Of a DNA stretch of 64,000 nt, positions 26,089 to 35,177 are shown one piece after another. Made by a program: the position numbers and the translations under genes. The stretch is from NCBI GenBank assembly GCA_041397775.1, contig JAWKWB010000005.1:310001-374000 (forward strand). The letters are read 5' to 3'. The notes below the pieces were generated by a model that did not search any database, had not been told where the DNA came from, and saw nothing but the letters and a program-made list of their open reading frames with translations. The stretch comes from Ga0077555 sp041397775 (GTDB lineage Bacteria; Pseudomonadota; Alphaproteobacteria; Rhizobiales; Hyphomicrobiaceae). Within the stretch, counting starts at the first letter, position 1; each line of letters opens with the position of its first letter.

Positions 26089-26682
26089 TCAGCGCCGCTT
26101 GGCGGCTCCCGCCTCCGCGAGAATCAGCTCCAGCTTGAGCTTGTCCCAGGGGAACAGCGGGCCCGGGTCCTGCTTGCGGTGCACCTGCCGCCCGCCGCAC
26201 GGGATCGTCGACCGGTCGACCTGCTCGTGCCCTTTCACCTGGGACAGGGCAATGCCATGCCGCCAGCGGATCTCGCCGATGAGATGGCCCAAGGCACGCA
26301 CCTGCGCCGCTGGATAGGGGTCGCGGCCATCGCCCGCATTGATCAGCTCGATGCCGATGGAATTCGCATTATGCCCGACGGCGTGGATCGCGACCTCGTC
26401 CTCGGGAACGCTCGCCAGCACTTCGCCATCGCGTTCCACGATGTAGTGGATCGAAACGCTGCTGGATTTCTCGAAGAAGCGCTTGATCCGCACAGCGGTG
26501 CCGGGCGGCGAGAAACGCACCTCGCCCCGCTGGCAGAACGGACCGCCCGTCGCATGCACGATGATTTCCGTGACCCTGTCGCGCTTCTGGCCGCGCGCAC
26601 GCGCATCGGCAGGAGCGCTGGTGAGAGCGGCAAAGGCAGCCGCAATCGCGGCGGCGCTCGAGAACACACGCAATACCGACAT
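26089..26682 (-). CDS. Secreted N-acetylmuramoyl-L-alanine amidase (Amidase_2)
   Basis: A 197-residue exported zinc amidase that cleaves the MurNAc-L-Ala bond of peptidoglycan. The ATG at 26682 gives a signal peptide (FSSAAAIAAAFAALTSAPADA). The Amidase_2 zinc and catalytic residues are visible in EIIVHATGG, HYIVERDGEV, GHNANSIGIELIN, KGHEQVDRSTIPCGG and the closing DPGPLFPW. It is upstream of eda on the same strand, 81 bp away. The 169-bp double-hairpin repeat lies between its 5' end and cutA. Confidence 0.9.
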   Translation of the reverse strand: MSVLRVFSSAAAIAAAFAALTSAPADARARGQKRDRVTEIIVHATGGPFCQRGEVRFSPPGTAVRIKRFFEKSSSVSIHYIVERDGEVLASVPEDEVAIHAVGHNANSIGIELINAGDGRDPYPAAQVRALGHLIGEIRWRHGIALSQVKGHEQVDRSTIPCGGRQVHRKQDPGPLFPWDKLKLELILAEAGAAKRR

Positions 26683-26838
26683 CGAACGTCCTGACTGCTG
26701 ACGCAGGGCCCTGACCTGCAGGACCTGCGCAATCTCCGGGATCCCCCGCACGTCTCGCTAACGGGCGAATTCGCCGGGATTGCGGGAAAAACGCGGTTAT
26801 TCGGCGGCAAGCCATGCGGCCGCCCCCTGCCCGCAAGA

Positions 26839-27007
26839 CTAGTGTAGCGCATCTGACGTTTGGTACCCCCTCGCGGCTGGAACCATGACCAAACGTCAGA
26901 TGCAAAAGCTACACTAGAATCATATGGTTGCTAGTGTTCTTTCTGGCTCCGACACTTGGTCCAGAGTATGACGCACGGGGAACCAAGTGTCGGAGCCGGA
27001 ACACTAG
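26839..27007 (+). repeat. Double-hairpin repeat element, copy 1 (169 bp)
   Basis: Two long hairpins in inverted orientation flank a linker with AATCATAT. Hairpin 1: CTAGTGTAGC (26839-26848) pairs with GCTACACTAG (26908-26917). GCATCTGACGTTTGG (26849-26863) pairs with CCAAACGTCAGATGC (26889-26903). An AAAA bulge (26904-26907) lies on the 3' arm. Hairpin 2: CTAGTGTTC (26931-26939) pairs with GAACACTAG (26999-27007). GGCTCCGACACTTGG (26945-26959) pairs with CCAAGTGTCGGAGCC (26983-26997), with a 4-nt bulge on the 5' arm. The hairpins are themselves related, 10 of 15 core positions matching when one is inverted. The element lies in the gap between amidase and cutA. Copy 2 is at 46886-47054. Confidence 0.9.
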
Positions 27008-27040
27008 CGTCTGCCGGTCAAGACACGGTTAACGGATGCC

Positions 27041-27388
27041 TTATCCTTGCGCCGCGGCTGTCTGATCCGCGATCCACCGCAGGAAGGATTGCGCGCCCCC
27101 TGCGAACGGCAGGACCACCAGCGCCGGCGTCTCATAGGGATGCAGACGGGCGACAGTTTCCATGACACGCCCGGCCAGCACCGCCCGCGTCTTGATCAGT
27201 GCGGCCACCTCCTGCTCCCGGTGCCGCTCCCCCTTCCAGACGTAGATCGAAACCATCCCCGGCAGAATGTTGACGCACGCGGCAAGCCCTTGCTCCACCA
27301 CCGCGCCACCGATCCGCTCCGCTTCCTCCAGGCTCGGAAAAGTTGCATAGATCGCGACGAATGCTGCGGGGTCGACATCACCCGACAT
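27041..27388 (-). CDS. cutA: Divalent-cation tolerance protein CutA
   Basis: A 115-residue trimeric ferredoxin-fold protein of the CutA1 family, linked to copper/divalent-ion tolerance though its biochemical role is unsettled. Characteristic blocks: YATFPSLEEAERIGGAVVEQ, LAACVNILPGMVSIYVWKGE, EVAALIKT and HPYETPALVVLP. Length and order are normal. The repeat element lies just downstream of its stop codon. Confidence 0.93.
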   Translation of the reverse strand: MSGDVDPAAFVAIYATFPSLEEAERIGGAVVEQGLAACVNILPGMVSIYVWKGERHREQEVAALIKTRAVLAGRVMETVARLHPYETPALVVLPFAGGAQSFLRWIADQTAAAQG

Positions 27389-27560
27389 GGCGCTTTCCTC
27401 CGATGTCCCGTGTTTGCCCGCACCCTGCCATTGCCGCCGGCCATTGCCGCTGGCTGACCGGCCCGATACCGGCTATCGTCGCGATCATCGATCAAACCCC
27501 GCCCGGCGTCCATGGTGACTGACCTGCGCGCGCGGTCCTGCGCCGAGGGATGTTCTGAGA

Positions 27561-28340
27561 ATGCCAGCCCAGAGAACGATCGAGAAGATCGCTTTCATCG
27601 CAAGCGACAGCAGCGAAGCGCAGGCCGCCTGCAAGCATCTCGTCGCGCTCTACGGGCAGGCCGATCCCGAGGCGGCCGACGCCGTCGTGGCCCTCGGCGG
27701 CGACGGCCTGATGCTGCAGACGCTGCACCGCTTCATGCACGATCGCATCCCCATCTACGGCATGAACCGGGGCTCGGTGGGCTTCCTCATGAACGAGTAC
27801 AAGGAGGACGACCTGCCCGGTCGCCTCGCCCGTGCCGAGGTCTCCGCCATACACCCCCTGCGCATGCGCGCCGTCGACAAGGATGGTCGGCATCACGAGG
27901 CACTCGCCATCAACGAGGTCTCCGTTTTTCGCGAAACGCACCAGGCCGCGCGTCTGCGCATTTCCATCGACGATCACGTGCGGCTGGAGGAACTCGTCTG
28001 CGACGGCATTCTCGTCGCCACGCCCGCAGGTTCCACCGCTTACAATCTCTCCGCCTATGGGCCGATCCTGCCCATCAACGCCCCGCTCCTGGCGCTCACC
28101 CCCATCAGCGCCTTTCGCCCTCGCCGATGGCGCGGCGCGCTCGTTCCCAACCGGGCACGCATCCGCATCGAGGCCCTGGAGAGCGAGAAGCGGCCCGTGA
28201 GCGCCGTCGCCGACAATGTGGAGACCCGTTCCGTCGTGATGGTGGAGGTTGCCGAGGCCAACGAGATCGAGTTGTTGATGATGTTCGACCCCGATCACAA
28301 CCTCGACGAGCGTATCCTGTCCGAGCAGTTCCGCTACTGA
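27561..28340 (+). CDS. nadK: NAD kinase
   Basis: ATP-dependent phosphorylation of NAD to NADP. The 259-residue protein has the family signature VALGGDGLMLQTLHRF (GGDG motif) and the NRGSVGFLMNEY block. The second conserved region is DGILVATPAGSTAYNLSAYG, followed by PISAFRPRRWRGALVP. The length is at the short end normal for alphaproteobacterial NadK. A sulfotransferase gene follows after about 65 bp on the same strand. Confidence 0.95.
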   Translation: MPAQRTIEKIAFIASDSSEAQAACKHLVALYGQADPEAADAVVALGGDGLMLQTLHRFMHDRIPIYGMNRGSVGFLMNEYKEDDLPGRLARAEVSAIHPLRMRAVDKDGRHHEALAINEVSVFRETHQAARLRISIDDHVRLEELVCDGILVATPAGSTAYNLSAYGPILPINAPLLALTPISAFRPRRWRGALVPNRARIRIEALESEKRPVSAVADNVETRSVVMVEVAEANEIELLMMFDPDHNLDERILSEQFRY

Positions 28341-28406
28341 ACCAGGGTGCTTCGCGCCACGTTGCAGCCGCCCTGCACGATGGTAAACAGGGGGGCGCAA
28401 CCGAAC

Positions 28407-29300
28407 ATGCCGCGGGGAGAGATGACGCCGCCTCCGATCGAGAACTACTTCGTCTGCATCGGCGCCCAGAAGTCCGGAACGACCTGGCTGGGGCGCGTCC
28501 TGCAGGATCATCCCGACGTGTTCGTCACGCCCGTGAAGGAAATCCACTACTTCGATCACATCGCGGGAATCACGCAGCATCTGGGCAACGGCAAGCGCCG
28601 CTCGCGCTACCGCAAGTACCACCAGCGCATGTGGACGCAGTGGGGCAGCTTCAAGGCGCACAGGTCCCAATGGGCCTGGTACCGCGACTATATGAGCAGC
28701 CCCATCGACGATGCCTGGTACGCGCGGCTTTTCCAGCATCGCGGCGGCAAGCGCATGGCCGGCGAGCTGACGCCCGAATATGCCATTCTCGGCCGCGCAG
28801 GCCTCGCACACATCGCGCGCCTCGCCCCTGACGCGCGCGTCATCTTCATCATGCGCAATCCCGTGGCCCGCACCTGGAGCCAGGTGCTGCACCAATGCCG
28901 CTCGCGCGGCCTGGACGTCGCACGCCTGTCGACCGAGGACATCGTCGCCATGATCGGCGAGCCGCGCTTCGGGGAGCTTGGCGACTATGCCAGCACCCTC
29001 GACGACATGGCGGCCACGTTCCCGCCGGACCGGATCCTGAACCTCTTCTACGAGGAAATGCACGCCGATCGCCCGGCAGCCATTGCGCTGGTCTGCGCCT
29101 ACCTCGGCGTCGCCTTCGATCCCGCCTATTTCGGGGAACTCGGCCGCCGCTTCAACCGCAGCCAGGACGCAGTGCTGCCCGACCCCGTCCGCGCCCACCT
29201 CGTCGCGATGATGAAGCCACAGGCCATCGCCGTGCGCGACCGGCTGGGACGCATCCCGCAGGCCTGGGCCCGCGAATTCGGAATCGCTGAAAATCCCTGA
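28407..29300 (+). CDS. PAPS-dependent sulfotransferase
   Basis: A 297-residue sulfotransferase-family protein transferring sulfate from PAPS to an unknown acceptor. The 5'-phosphosulfate loop is GAQKSGTTWLGRVLQDHP, and the 3'-phosphate motif is RVIFIMRNPVARTWSQ. DRILNLFYEEMHAD and the Asp/Phe-rich C-terminus also fit. The start is uncertain: ATG 28407 has a G-rich stretch (AGGGGGG) about 10 nt upstream, while ATG 28422 has GGGGAGAG directly adjacent. The longer form is taken here. Confidence 0.88.
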   Translation: MPRGEMTPPPIENYFVCIGAQKSGTTWLGRVLQDHPDVFVTPVKEIHYFDHIAGITQHLGNGKRRSRYRKYHQRMWTQWGSFKAHRSQWAWYRDYMSSPIDDAWYARLFQHRGGKRMAGELTPEYAILGRAGLAHIARLAPDARVIFIMRNPVARTWSQVLHQCRSRGLDVARLSTEDIVAMIGEPRFGELGDYASTLDDMAATFPPDRILNLFYEEMHADRPAAIALVCAYLGVAFDPAYFGELGRRFNRSQDAVLPDPVRAHLVAMMKPQAIAVRDRLGRIPQAWAREFGIAENP

Positions 29301-29360
29301 GATCGGCGGCAGAGCGCAGCAGCGCCCCGCCCCTTTCGCGTCAGCGCCCGCCCCTTCTCG

Positions 29361-30386
29361 TCAGCGGAAGTGGCAGGACGCCAGATGCCCCGGCGCCTTT
29401 TCCTCGAGCTTGGGCGCCTCGACCTTGCAACGCGCCTGCGCCAGCGGGCAGCGCGTGTGGAAGTGGCAGCCCGACGGCGGCTTCACCGGGCTCGGCACGT
29501 CGCCCTGCAGGACGATCTTCCGGCGCTTGATCGTCGGATCGGGCACCGGCACGGCCGAAAGCAGGGCTTCCGTGTAGGGGTGCTTGGGCGCCGTGAAGAT
29601 GGACTTCTTGTCCGCATACTCCACGATCCGGCCCAGATACATGACCGCGATCTTGTGGCTGATGTGCTCCACCACCGCGAGGTTGTGCGAGATGAACAGA
29701 TAGGAGAGGCCCAGCTCCTTCTGCAGGTCCATCAGCAGGTTGATCACCTGCGCCTGGATCGACACGTCGAGCGCCGACACCGGCTCGTCGCCGATGATCA
29801 GCTTCGGATTGAGGGCCAACGCACGCGCGATGCCGATGCGCTGGCGCTGCCCACCCGAGAACTGATGCGGGAAGTTGTCCATCTGCGCGGCGCGCAAGCC
29901 GACGCGATTGAACAGCTCCGCCACCCGCTTGCGACGCTCCTCCTTGTTGCCGACGCCGTGCACCATCAGCGGCTCGCCCACGATCTGGCCGGCCGTCATG
30001 CGCGGATCGAGCGACGAGAACGGGTCCTGGAAAATGATCTGCATCTCCCGACGGAAGGGCCGGATTTCGCTCTTGGGCAGCCGTGTCACATCCCGGCCCG
30101 ACAGCAGGATCTGCCCGTCGGAGGGTTCCGTCAGCCGCAGCAGCGTACGCCCGACCGTGGTCTTTCCGCATCCCGACTCGCCCACGAGCCCCATGGTCTC
30201 GCCCTTGCCGATCGAGAACGAAACGCCATCGACGGCGAAGACATGCCCCACCGTGCGCCTCAGGAGCCCCTTCTTGATGGGGAAGTGCTTCTTGAGATCG
30301 CGCACTTCCAGCACCGGCGCATCGCCCGCCTCGTTCACCTGGCCTCCGGCGCTGCCCGTCCTTTGATCCGCGTGCGTACCCATCAT
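29361..30386 (-). CDS. Oligopeptide/dipeptide ABC transporter ATP-binding protein (DppF/OppF-like)
   Basis: One of two ATPases of a peptide-type importer, 341 residues. Walker A is GESGCGKTTVGR, the signature motif FSGGQRQRIGIARAL and Walker B LIIGDEPVSALD. The C-terminal oligopeptide-transporter extension carries a Cys cluster (CHFHTRCPLAQARC...CHFR) that in relatives binds a [4Fe-4S] cluster. The ATG at 30386 is chosen for its GGAG six bases upstream; an upstream start would add a basic leader. Last gene of the five-gene operon. Confidence 0.92.
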   Translation of the reverse strand: MMGTHADQRTGSAGGQVNEAGDAPVLEVRDLKKHFPIKKGLLRRTVGHVFAVDGVSFSIGKGETMGLVGESGCGKTTVGRTLLRLTEPSDGQILLSGRDVTRLPKSEIRPFRREMQIIFQDPFSSLDPRMTAGQIVGEPLMVHGVGNKEERRKRVAELFNRVGLRAAQMDNFPHQFSGGQRQRIGIARALALNPKLIIGDEPVSALDVSIQAQVINLLMDLQKELGLSYLFISHNLAVVEHISHKIAVMYLGRIVEYADKKSIFTAPKHPYTEALLSAVPVPDPTIKRRKIVLQGDVPSPVKPPSGCHFHTRCPLAQARCKVEAPKLEEKAPGHLASCHFR

Positions 30387-30452
30387 GACAAGCTCCGACC
30401 GACGTTCCCAGGGCATTCGTTGCGGCGGCATCCGCCCGCGATCCTTGCGGCC

Positions 30453-31508
30453 TCAGCCATTGGCAGCTCCCGCGCCCGCCGCTATTTCCTCGGCATACCA
30501 GCACGCCACCCAGTGGCCGGGGCGCCGCTCCTCGTAGGCTGGATACTCCGCGCGGCACTTGTCCTTGGCATGCGGGCATCGCGGCGCAAAGGCACAGCCC
30601 TTGGGCAAGGCCGACAGCGCCGGTACGATGCCCGGGATCTCCTGCAGTCGCTCGCCCGTCACATCCTCGGCGCCGCGGATCAGGTCGAGCCGCGGGATCG
30701 AGTTCAAGAGGCCGCGCGTGTAGGGGTGCAGCGGCAGGGAGAACAGGTCCTCGACCTTGGCTTCCTCGACCTTGCGCCCCGCATACATCACGATCACGCG
30801 CTGCGCCGTCTCGGCGACGACACCCAGGTCGTGCGTGATCAGGATGACCGCCGTGCCCAGCTTCTTCTGCAGCTCGACGATCAGATCGAGGATCTGCGCC
30901 TGGATCGTCACGTCGAGCGCCGTCGTCGGCTCGTCCGCGATCAGCACCTTCGGATTGCACGCAAGCGCAATGGCGATCATGGCGCGCTGGCGCATGCCGC
31001 CCGAAAGCTGGTGGGGATATTCCCTCACGCGCTGCTCGGGCTCGGGGATCTTCACGAGCCGCAGCATCTCCACGGCTTTGTTCTGCGCCTCGGCCTTGGA
31101 TAGGCCCTGATGCAGCAACAGCACCTCGGCGATCTGCTGCCCGATGGTCATCACCGGGTTGAGCGACGTCATCGGTTCCTGGAAGATCATCGAGACTTCG
31201 TTGCCGCGCACCCCGCGCATGCCGGCTTCGTCGAACTCGAGGAGATTGCGCCCTTCCAGGCTGATACGCCCGCCCACGATGCGGCCGGGAGGATCGGGGA
31301 TCAGGCGCAGCAGCGAGAGCGCGGTGATGCTCTTGCCGCACCCCGACTCGCCCACGATCGCCAGTGTCTCGCCGCGCTGGAGCGCGAACGAGACGCCGTC
31401 CACGGCCTTCACGAGGCCCTGCCGCGTGAAGAAATACGTCTTCAGTTCATCGACCTCGAGGAGCGGCGCGTTGTTGCCCGCCGCCACGCTGGCGCTGCCA
31501 GATTGCAT
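30453..31508 (-). CDS. Oligopeptide/dipeptide ABC transporter ATP-binding protein (DppD/OppD-like)
   Basis: Second ATPase of the importer, 351 residues. Walker A is GESGCGKSIT, the signature LSGGMRQRAMIAIAL and Walker B VLIADEPTTALDVTI. The C-terminal oligo_HPY region contains CAFAPRCPHAKDKC and WVACWYAEE, completing a Cys cluster like that of its partner. It lies 66 bp ahead of the DppF-like gene and 27 bp after the second permease. Confidence 0.93.
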   Translation of the reverse strand: MQSGSASVAAGNNAPLLEVDELKTYFFTRQGLVKAVDGVSFALQRGETLAIVGESGCGKSITALSLLRLIPDPPGRIVGGRISLEGRNLLEFDEAGMRGVRGNEVSMIFQEPMTSLNPVMTIGQQIAEVLLLHQGLSKAEAQNKAVEMLRLVKIPEPEQRVREYPHQLSGGMRQRAMIAIALACNPKVLIADEPTTALDVTIQAQILDLIVELQKKLGTAVILITHDLGVVAETAQRVIVMYAGRKVEEAKVEDLFSLPLHPYTRGLLNSIPRLDLIRGAEDVTGERLQEIPGIVPALSALPKGCAFAPRCPHAKDKCRAEYPAYEERRPGHWVACWYAEEIAAGAGAANG

Positions 31509-31535
31509 CGTTCGATCCTTCGGTGCTCGAGGGGC

Positions 31536-32429
31536 TTAGCTGCGCTGACGCGGGTCGAGGATGTCGCGGATGGCATCGCCCAGCAGGTTCGTGCCGAACA
31601 CCGCCAGCGAAATGGCGATCCCCGGGAACAGCACCAGCCAGGGCGCGGTGCGCACGTATTCCGCAGCCGACTCCGAGAGCATCCGCCCCCATGAAGGGTG
31701 CGGCTCGGGAATGCCCAGGCCCAGGAACGACAACGATGCCTCCGTCAGGATCGCCGATCCGAGCTGCGCCGTCGCCAGGACGATCAACGGCGCGATCGTG
31801 TTGGGCAGCACGTGCCGAATGGCGATCGACACCTCTCCCATGCCCACGGCCTTGGCCGCCTCGACATAGGGCATCTCGCGCAACGAGAGCGTGTTCGAGC
31901 GGATCACGCGCGCGACATGCGGCACGATCGGGATCGAGATGGCGATGATCGTATTTTCCAGCGACGGGCCGAGCGAAGCGGCCATCAGCAGGGCCATCAC
32001 CAGCAGCGGCAGGGCCTGCATGATGTCGATGACGCGCTGCGTCAGGAGATCGAGCCAGCCGCCGAAATACCCCGACAGCAATCCGATGATGACGCCGAAG
32101 AAACAGCCCAGCACCGTCGATCCGATGCCGACCATGAGCGAGATGCGCGCGCCGTAGACGATGCGGCTCCACAGGTCGCGCCCCATGAAATCGGCGCCCA
32201 GCATATGCAGGCCGCCGGGCTTTGCCAGCGACGTCCGCGGGTTCGTCAACGTCGGATCGAAGTTCGTGAACCAGGGCGCGAAGATCGCCAGCACGACGAA
32301 CGCGAGCATGATCAGCGCGCCGATCGCCCCGAGGGGATAGCGGCGGACGTAGTAGAGCATGAGGCTGAACGTGCTGTCGACGTTCGCACCGGCCCTGTTC
32401 AGTTCGGCTTGATGGTCTGTGACTGCCAC
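31536..32429 (-). CDS. Peptide-type ABC transporter permease (DppC-like)
   Basis: A 297-residue inner-membrane permease with an N-terminal OppC-type region (YYVRRYPLGAIGALIMLAFV) and binding-protein-dependent transport domain. The cytoplasmic EAA loop appears as YVEAAKAVGMGEVSIAIRHV, and the conserved loop after it includes LTEASLSFLGLGI. It pairs with the DppB-like permease 15 bp upstream to form the membrane channel. Confidence 0.93.
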   Translation of the reverse strand: MAVTDHQAELNRAGANVDSTFSLMLYYVRRYPLGAIGALIMLAFVVLAIFAPWFTNFDPTLTNPRTSLAKPGGLHMLGADFMGRDLWSRIVYGARISLMVGIGSTVLGCFFGVIIGLLSGYFGGWLDLLTQRVIDIMQALPLLVMALLMAASLGPSLENTIIAISIPIVPHVARVIRSNTLSLREMPYVEAAKAVGMGEVSIAIRHVLPNTIAPLIVLATAQLGSAILTEASLSFLGLGIPEPHPSWGRMLSESAAEYVRTAPWLVLFPGIAISLAVFGTNLLGDAIRDILDPRQRS

Positions 32430-32444
32430 GACGGGCCTCCTCGC

Positions 32445-33404
32445 CTACTGGTCCTCGTACTTGATGCGCGGATCGAGGAACACGTAAGCCATGTCCACGA
32501 GGAAATTGATCACCACGGTAACGATGGCGATGAACATCACGAGGTTCTGCACGATCGGATAGTCACGCCAGCGAATGGCCTCGACCAGGAAGCGTGCGAC
32601 GCCCGGGATGTTGAAAACGGTTTCGGTCACGATCAGGCCCCCGATGAGGAAGGCCGCCTCGATGCCGATGATCGTGACCACCGGCAGCACCGCATTGCGC
32701 AGGGCGTGGTTGTAGTTGACCGATGTCGTCGATGCGCCTTTCGCGCGCGCCGTGCGGATGTAGTCCTGCCGCAGCACCTCCAGCATCGACGAGCGTGTCA
32801 GGCGCATGATCAGTGCCGACGCACGGAAGCCGACGGCCGCCGCCGGAACGCTCAGGAGCGCGATCTCGTGCCAGATGCTCGCGGGCGTGTCGGTATAGAT
32901 CGGGATCCAGCCGAGATACTGCACGAATGCCATCAGGATGATGAGGCCGAGCCAGAACGATGGCAGCGACAGGCCGCTCAGACTGAAGACACGTAAGGCG
33001 TAGTCGAGCACACTGTCCTGCTTCACCGCGGAGATGACGCCGAGCGGCACGCCGATGATCACGGAGAAGACGAGGGCGAGCAGCGCCAGCTTCGCCGTCA
33101 CGGGAATGCGTGGCAGGATCTCGTCGATCGCCGGCTTCTCCGAGACGTAGGCATAGCCCAGATCGCCTTGCAGCAGTCCGCTCACCCACGTCCAGTACTG
33201 CACGACGATGGGCTTATCGAGACCCAGCTCGGCTTCGAGCCGGGCCTTGTCGTCGGGGTTCACCAGACCGGCAGCGTCGAACAGGATGTCGCTGATGTTG
33301 CCCGGCACGAGCCGCAGCATGACGAAGATGAGCACCGACATGCCAAAGAGCGTCAGGATCATCAGCAGGAAGCGGCGGATCAGATAAGCGCCCACGGCGG
33401 TCAC
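32445..33404 (-). CDS. Peptide-type ABC transporter permease (DppB-like)
   Basis: A 319-residue permease with the classical DppB N-terminus (YLIRRFLLMILTLFGMSVLI, then FVMLRLVPG) and six predicted membrane segments. The EAA loop appears as YIRTARAKGASTTSVNYNHA, and IGGLIVTETVFNIPGVARFL is typical of this subfamily. First of the four membrane/ATPase genes, separated from the binding-protein gene by a 144-bp gap with a stem-loop. Confidence 0.93.
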   Translation of the reverse strand: MTAVGAYLIRRFLLMILTLFGMSVLIFVMLRLVPGNISDILFDAAGLVNPDDKARLEAELGLDKPIVVQYWTWVSGLLQGDLGYAYVSEKPAIDEILPRIPVTAKLALLALVFSVIIGVPLGVISAVKQDSVLDYALRVFSLSGLSLPSFWLGLIILMAFVQYLGWIPIYTDTPASIWHEIALLSVPAAAVGFRASALIMRLTRSSMLEVLRQDYIRTARAKGASTTSVNYNHALRNAVLPVVTIIGIEAAFLIGGLIVTETVFNIPGVARFLVEAIRWRDYPIVQNLVMFIAIVTVVINFLVDMAYVFLDPRIKYEDQ

Positions 33405-33493
33405 CTCTGCGGCAAGGATCGACGATGCGCGAAACGGGCGTCCGGATGGTGCACGGCATCGCGACGCCGCGCCCCCCAGGTCCCGTCGGTCAG

Positions 33494-33528
33494 AGAGAAC
33501 GGCGCGGCGACAAAACCGCGCCGTCTCT
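33494..33528. terminator. Stem-loop between binding-protein and permease genes
   Basis: CGGCGCGG (33500-33507) pairs with CCGCGCCG (33516-33523). The stem continues as AGAGA (33494-33498) with TCTCT (33524-33528) across one bulged A. It lies just after the substrate-binding-protein stop and before dppB. The T run after it on the minus strand is poor. Stem-loops at this place in ABC operons often protect or attenuate, keeping the binding protein in excess. Confidence 0.55.
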
Positions 33529-33548
33529 TACTTGGCGATGACGACGGC

Positions 33549-35141
33549 TTACTTGTCCAGCCAGACGTTGTCGAAGCGCCAGTTGCTGTAGATGCCGTTC
33601 TTGTGGGTCACGAAGCCCTTCACCTGCGGCTGCCAGCAGTGGCCGTTGCGATCGTGATAGATGATCGGCCGGGCAACGTCGTTGTTGATCAGGTCCTCGA
33701 TCTGCCAGACGATCTTCTTGCGCTTCTCGACATCGGCTTCCTGCGACTGCATCGCGATGAGCTTCTCGACCTCGGCATTGCAGTACTGGGTGTAGTTGCG
33801 CTCCGACTTGCAGGCATAGTTCTCGACGAAGTTCACATCCGGATCGTCGACGCCCACACCCGTGAGGTTCATGCCCACGGAGTACTCGCGCCGCGCCACC
33901 TTCGCGTGCCAGATCGAGGTATCGACGACGTCCAGTTCACCCTCGATGTGGATCCGCTTCAACTGGTCGATCAGAATGACCGCGGGATCACGATAGATCG
34001 CGATGTTGCGCGTGGAGATCTTGACCTTCAGCGGCTTGTCGGCGCTGTAGCCCAGCTCCTCCATGATCTTGCGGGCTTCCGCCTGGTTCTTGGCGACGTC
34101 CGGGCCGTAGCCCATCATCTTCTCCATGACGTCCTTGGGCATGCCCCACAGGCCTTCGGGACCGGGCAGCATCGCACCGCCCATCGCGCCCTTGCCTTCC
34201 GTCAGGATGTCGATGAACGCCTTGCGATCAATCGCCAGGGCCATCGCCTTGCGGATCTTCGCGTTGTCGAACGGCGGTGCCTTCTCGTTCACGATGAGGT
34301 TGCGGCTCACGTAGGACGGAGACACGTCACAAATGGCCTTGGGCGCTTGCGACTTCACGTCCTTCAGCAGCGGAATGGCCACGTCGCCCGAGAACGTCAT
34401 GTCGAACTCGCCCGCCGTGAAGGCCAGGATGCGCGTCGACCGGTTCGGGATGATCTTGAACTCGATGGCGTCGAGATAGGGCTGCCCCTTGCGCCAGTAG
34501 TCCGGGTTCTTGACGAGCTTGATCGCCTCGTTGCGCTTGAACTCGACGAACTTGAAGGGGCCCGTGCCGATCGGCTTCGTGCGCATGTCCTTGGCGGATA
34601 CGTGGCAGGGGTAGATCGGCGAATAGCCCGAGGCCAACATCGCCAGCAGCGCGGGCTGCGGATTGTTGAGAACGAAGGTCGCCTCGTTCGGGCCGTTGAC
34701 CGTCACTTCCTTGAGGTTGCGATACCAGATGGCGCGGGGATTCTTGCGCAGCCGGTCCTTCGACTTGCCTTGCAGCATGTCGAACGTGCACTTCACGTCC
34801 GCCGACGTGAACGGCTTGCCGTCGTGCCACTTCACGCCCTGGCGCAGCTTGAACGTGAGCTTCGTCTTGGTGGCATCCCACGACCAGCTCTCGCCCAGCT
34901 CGGGGATGATCGAAGCCATCGACATGATCGGCTTGGTCTGATCGTACAGCACCAGGTTGTTGTAGACCGACATGAACGGCATCACGGTGGACACCGTCGC
35001 TTCCTCGTGGATCGATGCGCTCGGCGCATTGTCGCGGTGCTGCACACGCAGCGTACCGCCGCTCTTTTGAGCCAGTGCCGGCGCAGCGAGCGCCGTAACG
35101 GCGACAGATGCCGCCAGCGCTCTCACGATGGAGCCCTTCAT
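33549..35141 (-). CDS. ABC transporter substrate-binding protein, family 5 (peptide/opine type)
   Basis: A 530-residue periplasmic solute-binding protein for the downstream permease/ATPase genes. A signal peptide (VRALAASVAVTALAAPALAQ) precedes the mature start KSGGTLRVQHRDNAPSASIH. Family 5 blocks include FKLRQGVKWHDGKPFTSADV, IGTGPFKFVEFKRNEAIKLV and IRKAMALAIDRKAFIDIL. The Shine-Dalgarno GGGAGGA is close to the ATG. Ligands of this family range over peptides, opines, nickel and sugars and cannot be told here. Confidence 0.93.
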   Translation of the reverse strand: MKGSIVRALAASVAVTALAAPALAQKSGGTLRVQHRDNAPSASIHEEATVSTVMPFMSVYNNLVLYDQTKPIMSMASIIPELGESWSWDATKTKLTFKLRQGVKWHDGKPFTSADVKCTFDMLQGKSKDRLRKNPRAIWYRNLKEVTVNGPNEATFVLNNPQPALLAMLASGYSPIYPCHVSAKDMRTKPIGTGPFKFVEFKRNEAIKLVKNPDYWRKGQPYLDAIEFKIIPNRSTRILAFTAGEFDMTFSGDVAIPLLKDVKSQAPKAICDVSPSYVSRNLIVNEKAPPFDNAKIRKAMALAIDRKAFIDILTEGKGAMGGAMLPGPEGLWGMPKDVMEKMMGYGPDVAKNQAEARKIMEELGYSADKPLKVKISTRNIAIYRDPAVILIDQLKRIHIEGELDVVDTSIWHAKVARREYSVGMNLTGVGVDDPDVNFVENYACKSERNYTQYCNAEVEKLIAMQSQEADVEKRKKIVWQIEDLINNDVARPIIYHDRNGHCWQPQVKGFVTHKNGIYSNWRFDNVWLDK

Positions 35142-35177
35142 TCACAGTCCTCCCATGGACAACGACTATTCTTTTCG

